Assembly: GCF_042242105.1 (NCBI RefSeq)
Contig: NC_092035.1
Span: forward strand, 111,001 to 175,000
Direction of reading: 5' to 3'
Source: Pempheris klunzingeri
Taxonomy: Eukaryota; Chordata; Actinopteri; Acropomatiformes; Pempheridae
DNA: 64,000 bases
In this document: piece by piece, positions 55,126-64,000 of the stretch
How positions within the stretch are numbered: position 1 is the stretch's first letter
How the letters are laid out: each line of letters starts with the position of its first letter
The notes under the pieces: model-generated
Databases searched by the model: none
Told to the model about the DNA's origin: nothing
What the model saw: the letters and a program-made list of their open reading frames with translations, nothing else
Translations under genes and position numbers: made by a program

Positions 55126-55439
55126 GCCTCGCTGCCTGACAGACGTCTTTGTTCTGGGACACAATGACCTCATTATGGCCGCCGCCTCGCCACAGCTGAA
55201 CCATCTGTGACCATCAGCTGGATCCACATCAGTCACCACGGCAACCGCACCATTTGACCTCAGCAACGTGTCATTTTACACACGTCACGTAGCTTCTCTG
55301 GTTACTGTGGTAACTAACACGTTCATTTTGACCCCCAGTCGTCACCTTTTCCCAAACGTAACCCGTAACTTCTCACGAGTCACCTGAAACGCTTCTCACT
55401 GAGCTTTATTTTGAAAGAGTAACTGGACGTTGAATATTC

Positions 55440-55978
55440 GTCGTTGCCAACGTGAGGTTGCCAGCGTGACGTTGTTAGCGTGAGGTTGCCAGCGTGACGT
55501 TGCCAGTGTGAGGTTGTTAGCATGAGGTTGCCAGCGTGAGGTTGTTAGCGTGAGGTTGCCAGCGTGATGTTGTTAGCGTGAGGTTGCCAGCGTGACATTG
55601 CCAGCGTGACGTTGTTAGCGTGAGGTTGCCAGCGTGATGTTGTTAGCGTGAGGTTGCCAGCGTGATGTTGTTAGCGTGAGGTTGCCAGCGTGACATTGCC
55701 AGCGTGAGGTTGTTAGCGTGAGGTTGCCAGCGTGAGGTTGTTAGCGTGAGGTTGCCAACGTGAGGTTGTTAGCGTGAGGTTGCCAGCGTGAGGTTGTTAG
55801 CGTGAGGTTGCCAGCGTGAGGTTGTTAGCGTGAGGTTGCCAGCGTGAGGTTGCCAGCGTGACATTGCCAGCGTGACGTTGTTAGCGTGATGTTGCCAGCG
55901 TGAGGTTGCCAGCGTGAGGTTGCCAGCGTGAGGTTGCCAGCGTGACATTGCCAACGTGAGGTTGCCAGCGTGAGGTTG
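55440..55978. repeat. ~13/27-bp minisatellite (GTTAGCGTGAGGTTGCCAGC)
   Basis: About 40 alternating half-units TTGCCAGCGTGAGG and TTGTTAGCGTGAGG. Confidence 0.96.
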
Positions 55979-55979
55979 A

Positions 55980-57260
55980 CGAGGAGTTCTGACATGTAGA
56001 CGAAGGGAAAGCTAAAGGAGCGTCTCCATCGAACTATAAAAACTGGAGTGAAGAAGAAAACAGGAAACAAAGATGGCGAACACAGAAATGTTAAATGGCG
56101 CCCACAGGAAGCGGTCTGAGGTCTCGGCAGGACGGCGGTCCCCACGCTGCAGCCGGCCCAAGTGCCGTCTTCACAACGGCACTTAAACCGGCGGGGACAA
56201 CCCCCCCCCCAGCAGACATTAAAGGGCCGGCGCTGCGGTATCTCCGGCCCCCCAGCTGCTCTTTAATTACTCCTTTCCTTCTCGGGACAATAGAGACGTG
56301 ATTCAGAAGAACCTGGCCTGGGGGGGCGGTCGGCGGGCAGGAAGTGAACCCCTCAGACTCACATTGTTTCCCCGCGGCTCTCATCACGAAGCCAAACAGG
56401 GAAACGCTGCCACCTCGGACCCTCGGAGACCAGGTCTGGAAAAACAGCTGGTGCCCCGCCTGCAGCCTGCAGACAAAACACAGGGCTGGAAAAGTTCCTC
56501 AGGGTGATCAGTGATCTGTTTTCTGACTGATCAATCAGCTGAAGTGGAAGAAAACTTTATTCATCCAGTTTAAAGGCTCGCTGACGATCATGAAGCACTG
56601 AAGCTACTTTTAACATCATCGGAGACACAGACACAGGTTTAATGAGTGATGATGATCATCATTATTATGACTATAAGAATAAGAATGATAATAACAGTAA
56701 TATTTTCTGCAGCGATCCTGACCCTGAAGAAAACGTTGGATTAGACGTGTTGTTTCTGGACCGTCTGACCTGCCGCTGTGTTTTCAGGCTCGTTAGGAAG
56801 TTAAACGAGGCTCCTGATGTGTTTAATCACCTCAAACCGCGGCAGGAAGGAAAAGGAGCCGAGCTGATCTCCAGCGGAGCCTCGCCATCCAAGAACAACA
56901 GCCCCCAAAACAAAGATAAACGTGAGGACGTATAAAAGTCGTTATCTTTGGAGCTCAGGACGCACAAACACTCTCAGAGTCATTTCAGAGCACGAGACCT
57001 CGGCCGGGAGTTCACTGGGACCTGATCCTGTCGCCGGGGCAACGCCTGCCCACCTGCCCACTGCCATACAACACACCTGGGGGGCCGCCCTCCCTCTGAC
57101 ACCCTCTGGTCACCTGCCAGACAAAAAAACACCGTCCAGTTCTATTGTCATACGTTTTACGATCAAAGTCTGAAGTTTTCCACAGGCGGCACCTCCTGAG
57201 GGTCTGACTAACACCTGGAACAGTCTCCATCCTCCTCATTCATGCTCCAGTGAGTAGGAC
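55980..57260. other. Intergenic DNA, GC-rich core, no gene recognised
   Basis: 56090-56480 is GC-rich and non-repetitive, with unusually ordered sequence such as CCGTCTTCACAACGGCACTT; it could be a conserved non-coding element. Open frames here are short and unlike any family known to me. Confidence 0.3.
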
Positions 57261-57269
57261 CGGCCTCAG

Positions 57270-57722
57270 ACAGGACTCAGCTGTTAGCCACAAAGCTAAC
57301 GCTACGCTATCAGCACTCCCAGTCAGTAACAGTGACTGCGGCTGTTAGCCACATAGCTAACGCTACGCTATCAGCACTCCCAGTCAGTAACAGAGTCAGT
57401 AACAGTGAGTGTGGCTGTTAGCCACAAAGCTAACGCTATGCTATCAGCACTCCCAGTCAGTAACAGTGAGTGCGGCTGTTAGCCACAAAGCTAACGCTAC
57501 GCTATCAGCACTCCCAGTCAGGTACAGTGAGTGCGGCTGTTAGCCACAAAGCTAACGCTACGCTATTAGCACTCCCAGTCAGTAACAGTGACTGCGGCTG
57601 TTAGCCACATAGCTAACGCTACGCTATCAGCACTCCCAGTCAGTAACAGTGAGTGCGGCTGTTAGCCACAAAGCTAACACTACGCTATCAGCACTCCCAG
57701 TCAGTAACAGTGAGTGCGGCTG
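57270..57722. repeat. ~60-bp minisatellite with an internal hairpin, ~7 copies
   Basis: Each unit contains GGCTGTTAGCCACAAAGCTA, then ACGCTACGCTATCAGCACTC and CCAGTCAGTAACAGTGA. GTTAGC and GCTAAC around CACAAA form a short perfect stem in each unit. One unit carries an extra 12-base insert. Confidence 0.94.
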
Positions 57723-58034
57723 ACAAACAGGAAGTAGAATCTGACAGGAGGTTTCAGAACCAGCAGCTCAAAAGATTTAGGGTCATGTGACCCCTCACCA
57801 ACAAGTGGACGGTCATGTGACCTGTCAACCAATGGGATGTGAGCTGATCTCCATCCAGTGTGCTGAGGATGAGGACCTGAAGGAGGACATGTTAGCATGT
57901 TAGCACTACAAACAGAGGCTGTGACGGCGTCCCTGTTGCCATGGTGAACAGACGGTTTGACGGACAGCCAGCAGCCAATCAGAGTCCAGGATTCACCCTG
58001 AACATGTGGTGTAACCATCAGTGACCACAGGCTG

Positions 58035-58142
58035 GTGTGTCTGTGTGTGTGTGTGTGTGTGTGTCATTGTGTGTGAGTGTGTGTGACATTGTGTGTGAGT
58101 GTGTGTGTGACATTGTGTGTGTGTGTGTGGGTGTGAGTGTGT

Positions 58143-58178
<36 letters not shown>

Positions 58179-58247
58179 CATTGTGTGTGTGTGCGTGTGT
58201 GTGTGACATTGTGTGTGTGTGTGACATTGTGTGTGTGTGTGTGTGAC

Positions 58248-58310
<63 letters not shown>

Positions 58311-58312
58311 CA
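58035..58312. repeat. (GT)n array with GACATT interruptions
   Basis: Dinucleotide tract punctuated by TGTGACATTGTGTG; a second pure (GT)n lies at 58402-58430. Confidence 0.95.
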
Positions 58313-58527
58313 TTGTTCTCCTTGAACAAAGAAGCTTATTTTCATCTGAGTCCAACAGCAACAGAAGACAGGAAGTCATTGAGTAGATCACATGGGACGG
58401 AGTGTGTGTGTGTGTGTGTGTGTGTGTGAGCTTAGTGTGTGTGTTGGACAGATGTGATGAAGACGAAGGTCACAGCTCCTTCACCTGTGTTAACCCTCAC
58501 CTGTCTGACACACTTCACTGGTTTGTC

Positions 58528-58602
58528 AGCGGCCATTTTGAGTTCTCCAGTTTGGAGTTAGGGGCGTCGCCATCTTGGTTTTGTAGATATTTTGTAGACA
58601 GA
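58528..58602. mobile_element. Interspersed repeat, second copy of the 14585-14745 family
   Basis: GGCCATTTTGAGTTCTCCAG and CGCCATCTTGGTTTTGTAG match the mlph intron 10 element in order and spacing. Confidence 0.45.
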
Positions 58603-58635
58603 GAACAGACTCAACAGGAAGTATCGACTCCGTTA

Positions 58636-59215
58636 TGCTTTTCACAATAAGAGACTTAATGAAAAAGGTGGGATTTGAACCAACAACCTTCAGGTCAGCT
58701 TCTCTGCCTGCTGAGCTTCACTGTCAACATGTTACACCATGAACTGGTTTGATGAAACCAGTTTCAGTGATCCTAGTTCAGTCTGTTACGCTCATTCCAG
58801 ACCAGCTTTTCACAATAAGAGACTCTTTTAAAAAAAGGATGAGAGGGATTTGAACCCTCAAAATGAGGAACAGCTGCTCTATCTGCTGAGCTGCACTGTG
58901 GATACACTGAGACTCCTTTAAGCTTTTCATAATAAAAGACTCCTTTAAGCTTTTCACAATAAGAGACATCTTTAAGCTTTTCACAGTAAGAGCCAAGTTA
59001 ATGAAAGAAGTGAGACTCGAACCCTCAACCTTCAGGCCATGAAGCAGCTTCTCTACCTGCTGAGCTTCACTGTGGATGAGCTCAACCAAGAACTACCTGT
59101 TTGTCTGTCCAGACCGGCTTTTCACAATAAGAGACTATCTAATTAAAAAGCACAAGAGGGATTTGAACCCACAACCTTCAGTCTGAGGAACAGCTGCTCT
59201 ACCTGATCATGATAC
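58636..59215 (-). mobile_element. Four tRNA-derived SINE copies in tandem
   Basis: On the minus strand four units repeat (about 58640-58735, 58806-58910, 58977-59075 and 59118-59208). Each has an A-box-like AGCTCAGCAGGTAGAGCAGC and a B-box-like GGTTGTGGGTTCAAATCCC, then a tail ending CTCTTATTGTGAAAAGC. This is a tRNA-like head with a conserved tail, as in tRNA-derived SINEs. Extra tails without heads at 58917-58960 suggest unequal exchange. None can be a working tRNA because the acceptor stems do not pair. Confidence 0.65.
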
Positions 59216-59354
59216 CTTCGAGGTGTACCTGGTCCACAGGTGAACAGGTCTCGGTGTGAACAGGTCTTGGTGTGAACAGGTTCAGGTGTGTAATCTTGTT
59301 TCTGTGCAGGTGAACTTTCCTCTTTGAGGTTCTTACCGTTGATCAGCGCTGAAG

Positions 59355-59425
59355 ATGGTCCAGTGGTGAAGGACGCCGCCCTGCAATGTGGAAACGTGAG
59401 ATCGAACCCCGACTGAGGCACCTGA
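59355..59425 (+). mobile_element. Lone tRNA-like fragment
   Basis: TGGTCCAGTGGTGAAGGACG and GAGATCGAACCCC have the spacing of pol III A and B boxes, but the stems are poorly paired. Likely a tRNA pseudogene or SINE head of a different family from the units next to it. Confidence 0.4.
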
Positions 59426-59853
59426 GGTACGTCACTCAGGTGTGCGTGTGCTGAATGTGTGTGTGTGTGGTTTCAAAAAACAAAACTCAAAAACTGAACT
59501 AAAACACCAAAACAAACAAACAAACAAAACAAAAACCGTTTCGTGTCGATTTCAACTTGCAAATTTCCGAATTTCCAACGAGGAGGCAGCAGAGAACAGG
59601 TGAGTCCAACTGAGCCCAGGTGAGTCCGGCTAGCTAGCTTGCTAAGCTAGCTAGCCGGACGGGCATTTTTGGTTGCCGTTTTCGTCACTTTAAATTATTC
59701 CCCAAAACCTGCACCACTATAAAAGGTCTGGGCTCAGCCTCAGAGACCAGCTGGTTCATTTGAGGACCAGGACCAGGACCAGGACCACCCGTGTGTCGAA
59801 GGACACACCTTCATCACCTTCATCATCATTTCCGTCTTATTACATGACCAACT

Positions 59854-59859
59854 TTTATT
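59854..59859 (-). terminator. Candidate ftcd polyadenylation signal
   Basis: Minus-strand AATAAA about 190 bases beyond the ftcd stop codon. Confidence 0.5.
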
Positions 59860-60049
59860 TCAGCAAACAGAACCAGCTGTTGGATGAACACACCTGTCTG
59901 ACAGGTGACAGGTGAGTCATCACAGGAGCACAGTGTTTAGCAGCTAAAAGGTCTGACTTCCTGCACAGAGGAGAGCCACCAGTCCCAGAGTGCATTGCTA
60001 TAACAATCATCCAATCAGAGGTTCTGCGGTTAAAGGAGGGCGTTTCCTC

Positions 60050-60311
60050 TCAGCTCGGCTCCTCGGCGGCTCGGAGGACGGCGGCGGCGCTCTCCTTCGC
60101 CTCCTGCAGCAGCGCCAACACTCTGCTCTCAGTCTGCGGCGACAAACGGGCCATGAGAGAGTGGGCGGGGTCAAAAGAGACGCAATTACATGGGCACCGT
60201 GGCGCACTTACCGCCATCTTGAAGGCCTCATCGGTGATGTCTCTCAGGTTGATGGTGACGTTGTAATATGCCCCGAAAACAGCCGTCTCCAACGCCTTCG
60301 CCGCCACCTGG

Positions 60312-60348
<37 letters not shown>

Positions 60349-62133
60349 TCCTGATCGATTAGGAGCCCGTCCACAACAGGTGATGATGCGTTGGCGTTTG
60401 CTCACCTGAGCGTCCGACTTGCAGGCGACGTTTCCGTAGACAATGAGTTCTTTAAGAGGCAGCCAGAGGACACTGATCCTCTCCGCCAACGCCAGGGGGA
60501 CGCCCACCGCCCGCTGGAGACCCGCCTGCAGGGCCGCCTCCCGCCTGACAGGTGACATGTTACAGGTGACTTATGGGGCTTTTCCACTAGCACCTACTCG
60601 GCTCTATTCGGCTCGGTCTGTAGGGTTCTCCACTAGGTGATGGTACCTGGTACCGGGTACTGTTTTAGTACCTACTCGGCCGGGGTTCAAAGCCGAGTCG
60701 AGCCGAAAATGTGACGTCACCAGACTGCAGGCCACTGATTGGCCAGTGAGTGACATCACTGGATGAGTCATGAGAGCGACTCGTTATTTCTGTGAACGAG
60801 GTAAACGGCTCCACGCAAACCAAACGCTCCACGTCCTCAGTCCTGTTTGTGTTTGTGCCGCATACTAATGACGCCACTGGAGTTTCGGGCCGCCTTGCTA
60901 CGACGACCCCCCCACTTTGAGGTGGTACGCAGGTGTAATGGAAAACGACCCAAACCGAGGCGAGTACAGCTAAAACTGTGTGATGGAAGGGCACCATGAG
61001 AGGTACGGTGCAGTGATCACCTTTTCACTTCCTCTGCGGAGCTCTTTGGCATCTTCAGCGCCGCCTGAAACGACAACGAGTCACGTTTTACCCACAAGCC
61101 TTCAATTTTTAATTCACCTGCATCAGAGCAGAGCAGCGTCCTGGAAACACAACCACAGCACAGCGAGCTAGCCACTAGCTAGCATATTGACTGCTAACCA
61201 CTAGCATACTGACTGCTAACCATTAGCATATTGACTGCTAACCACTAGCATACTGATTGCTAACCACTAGCATATTGACTGCTAATCACTAACATACTGA
61301 CTGTTAACCACTAGCATACTGACTGCTAACCATTAGCATACTGACTGCTAACCACTAGCATACTGACTGCTAACCACTAGCATACTGATTGCTAACCATT
61401 AGCATACTGACTGCTAACCATTAGCATATTGACTGCTAACCACTAGCATACTGACTGCTAACCACTAGCATACTGATTGCTAACCACTAGTATATTGACT
61501 GCTAAACATTAGCATACTGACTGCTAACCATTAGCATACTGACTCTGTTTCTGTAGTGACAACATCAGCTGTGGGGGCGGGGCCTCTGAATGTTGGCGGT
61601 GTCACAGCGTTAGCGGCGTTCTGCTCACCATGTAGCTGTTGAAGGCCGCTGAGTCGGCGTCCACCATGTTGAGCAGCTCGTTCATGGCCTGATGAAACGG
61701 AGGAATCAGCCGCCTCATCACACCGTCCAGGTTCTCAAACTGCCGCTTCCCGTACGTCATCTGACCCACCATGGCGCCCAGCGCCGCCCCCTGCAGGACG
61801 CACACACACACACAGTTAAAGAGTGTTTTCAGTGACCTCAGGCTCAGGCAGTTGTTTTTCGTACCAGAGCAGCGACGGCAGCAGAAACCGATCCTCCACC
61901 GGGGGCCGCCGTCCGAGCGCCGACGCTCCGGACAAACTGCTGCAGAGACAGACGGACGAGGCGGCCGTCGTCCTGTGACCTCACCATGTACCTGCACAGG
62001 AAACACAGACGCCATGTCAGACAGGCGAAGACACACCGTCACCCTCGGCCGCTCGCTGGCAACTCACTCTATGATCCGCTGGCGGGGGTCGAACGGGCCG
62101 AGAGAGTCCAGGCCCAGTTTACTGATCACCTGA

Positions 62134-62171
<38 letters not shown>

Positions 62172-62361
62172 CAGGTGACGGCCACGTGTCTCAGAGGGTC
62201 ATGTGATCATAGAGGAAGCGGGGTCTCACCAGTCGGACTTTGTGCTCCTCTTCGACGATGAAGAGTCCGTCTCTCTGGATGTAGAAATCAGCGGCGTCCA
62301 GCACCGACCTCAGGGGGAGGAGTCCCACCACCTGAGAACCAATCACAGGCAGCCGCAGCCC

Positions 62362-62399
<38 letters not shown>

Positions 62400-63716
62400 C
62401 AAACACACACTGTCTCCACCACCCACACGGGTCACACGGCGGCGGCCTCTGACCTGGGCGTCCTTGCAGACCTCCTCGAAGACCCGGTGGAGCGGCGTCA
62501 GCTCGTAGTCCAGGATGTTGGTGGACACCTGCGCCATGTTGGCCTCCTCCAGGTACCAACCGAGAGCCTGGACCCCCCCCAGCAGGCCGGGCTGGACACA
62601 CACACACACACACACAGACACAGACACACACGTGAGACCCTCACAGACAGGACCCTCCTCTGATTGGTCAGGATCAGTCAGGACCCTCCTCTGATTGGTC
62701 AGGATCAGTCAGGACCCTCCTCTGATTGGTCAGGATCAGTCAGGACCCTCCTCTGATTGGTCAGGATCAATCAGGACCCTCCTCTGATTGGTCAGGTTCA
62801 GTCAGGACCCTCCTCTGATTGGTCAGGATCAGTCAGGACCCTCCTCTGATTGGCCAGGATCAATCAGGACCCTCCTCTGATTGGTCAGGTTTAGTCAGGA
62901 CCCTCCTCTGATTGGTCAGGATCAGTCAGGACCCTCCTCTGATTGGTCAGGTTCAGTCAGGACCCTCCTCTGATTGGTCCGGTTCAGTCAGGACCCTCCT
63001 CTGATTGGTCAGTGAGCATGTAGCCCCGCCCTAACGACCCCCCTCTTCCTGGTGTATCCTCCTCTAAATGGACCATACTTTACTAAATGAACATCCTGAA
63101 AACGATAAATCAGGAGAGAAGTTGGCTCGTTTTCTTTTCTCTTCGCTCTCTGCTCACACACCAGACTCCATTCACAAAAACAGGGATTTTAGCTCACAGG
63201 ACACAGGAGCTGCTGGTCTGCTGCTGCCTCCATCATTTGGTTTGTTTGTTATTGAAGGACTTTGGTATTTAAAGGTTGAGTTCAGATCCTCGTTAATATG
63301 TTAAATCATTGACTGAGGCAGCAGAAGCACAATGAACGGAGAAGCTAAATTAACGTTTTTGTCAATGAAGTCTGGTGGCTCACTACTTCCTGGTTGTGGT
63401 AGGTGCCAATATCCATCTCTGAACCAGGAAATCGATAAATGAGTAAAATAAAGCAGCTCATTCATTGGATGGTTGATGTAGACTCCCAGCATGCACCTGG
63501 TCCTTCCCTCTGCCCTGCTCCCGGATGTCCAGGGCGATGCGGTGAGCCTGCTCCTTGGTCCCGATCAGGTTCACGTTGTAGGCGATGAGGAACTTGCGGG
63601 CGCCGGTTACCGTGGCGCCCCACGACGGCACGAACGAGGTGGGGCCGAAGTCAGGGGCCCAATCGTCACGCTTCAGCTGGAGGAGACAAAACAACACGTG
63701 TGGCCTGTGATCAGTT

Positions 63717-63784
<68 letters not shown>

Positions 63785-64000
63785 CTGAACCCACTTTAAC
63801 TGGCTCTTATTTTGGAAGAATGGAGGGAGGCTTTCTAAGACTTTTATTTTGAAAATAGCACACAGGAAACCACTTCTACAGCTCTCCTGACCACACTTTC
63901 AAATGAATGACTGCTCAGCCGTCTGATTGGCTGCCGCTGGCTCACCTTCTCAGGTAGAGCTTCGTACTCTCCGGCTCTCACCGCCGGGAGGCTTCTCCTC
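60050..64000 (-). CDS. ftcd: Formimidoyltransferase-cyclodeaminase, 3' part (405 aa seen), cut by the window edge
   Basis: Minus-strand exons: 64000-63946 (partial), 63676-63497, 62591-62454, 62361-62230, 62129-62068, 61991-61865, 61790-61629, 61064-61021, 60544-60406, 60307-60212 and 60133-60050. All phases agree. The part seen begins [18 protein letters not shown] and runs through the formiminotransferase C-subdomain ([32 protein letters not shown]) and then the whole cyclodeaminase domain ([44 protein letters not shown]). The enzyme moves the formimino group from formiminoglutamate to tetrahydrofolate and then releases ammonia, ending histidine breakdown and feeding one-carbon metabolism. 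It is an octamer and is Golgi-associated in liver. The start and first ~190 residues lie beyond 64000. Confidence 0.95.
60575..60998. mobile_element. MITE-like element in an ftcd intron
   Basis: The left end GGGGCTTTTCCACTAGCACC and the right end, read inward on the other strand, GGTGCCCTTCCATCACACAG are imperfect inverted repeats. Internal GAGCCGAGT and CTCGGCT blocks are also inverted. I recall this as a common fish non-autonomous DNA element. The target duplication is not clear. Confidence 0.55.
61165..61545. repeat. 22-bp minisatellite in an ftcd intron
   Basis: About 17 copies of CTAACCACTAGCATACTGAC plus TG, with TTAGCATATTG variants. Confidence 0.96.
62640..63012. repeat. ~32-bp minisatellite with an inverted CCAAT box, ~12 copies
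   Basis: TCCTCTGATTGGTCAGGATC then AGTCAGGACCC repeats in an ftcd intron. The complement of each unit holds GACCAATCAGAGGA, the same 14-mer as in the 14757-16352 array. Confidence 0.95.
63156..63378. mobile_element. Foldback/MITE-like element, copy in an ftcd intron
   Basis: Left end CACACCAGACTCCATTCACA and right end GTCAATGAAGTCTGGTGG are inverted. The internal CTGCTGCTGCCTCCATC and GAGGCAGCAGAAG blocks pair as in the 1325 and 2119 copies. Confidence 0.6.
63718..63782. repeat. (CA)n microsatellite upstream of an ftcd acceptor
   Basis: Pure dinucleotide run. Others abut ftcd acceptors at 60314-60344, 61800-61814, 62134-62168, 62365-62395 and 62596-62630. Confidence 0.95.

Noticed and set aside
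54364-55266. Arg/Asp- and Pro/Ser-rich open frames up to 295 codons
   Set aside because: Translations of the GGAC/GGAT minisatellite.
56642-56935. 97-codon plus-strand frame
   Set aside because: Asp/Asn-rich start with no domain, no supporting context.
58636-59215. Functional tRNA genes
   Set aside because: A- and B-box-like blocks are present but acceptor and anticodon stems do not pair; the copies share SINE-like tails.

Overview
This window reads as a vertebrate nuclear genome, almost certainly a teleost fish. Genes are split into short exons with GT/AG introns. The gene content and order match bony-fish and human chromosome 2q blocks. There is a fish-type NLR gene (FISNA-NACHT-LRR-B30.2), several fish-type transposon remnants, and very heavy simple-repeat and minisatellite content, roughly a quarter of the window by eye. 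There are no prokaryotic features, no CRISPR array and no convincing functional tRNA.

Layout. At 3030-5632 (minus strand) are the first two recognised coding exons of lrrfip1, whose remainder should lie beyond coordinate 1. At 7839-24147 (minus) is a complete 15-exon melanophilin gene (mlph), the Rab27a-myosin Va linker for melanosome transport, with introns swollen by tandem arrays. In human 2q37 MLPH and LRRFIP1 lie near each other in the same order and orientation. At 27424-34570 (minus) is an apparently intact 9-coding-exon NLR gene. At 31900-34166 is a cluster of mobile-element remnants, including a hAT copy nested in a piggyBac-like MITE. At 37470-39152 (minus) is a single-exon frizzled gene of the FZD1/2/7 group, best matching fzd7. 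At 43598-48715 (minus) is a 13-exon PFTAIRE kinase, cdk15; FZD7 and CDK15 are also neighbours in human 2q33. At 49135-50729 (minus) is dph3, a diphthamide-synthesis zinc protein. At 52256-52924 (plus) is a single-exon claudin of the claudin-22/24 type. At 60050-64000 (minus) are the last eleven exons in the window of ftcd, a histidine-degradation enzyme whose 5' end is cut by the window edge.

Exon boundaries were placed by hand from GT/AG sites and reading phase. The summed coding lengths of mlph (1722 nt), the NLR (3261 nt), cdk15 (1467 nt) and dph3 (261 nt) all divide by three and read through without a stop, which supports the models.

The genes do not form one pathway. They are ordinary vertebrate genes in a conserved neighbourhood. 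I found no convincing new biological system. The unusual material is in the non-coding DNA: minisatellites several kilobases long, two unrelated arrays sharing a 14-base CCAAT-box sequence, introns made almost wholly of tandem repeat, (TG)n tracts in place of polypyrimidine at many ftcd splice acceptors, a nested transposon with intact target duplications, and decayed duplicates of the lrrfip1 start region.
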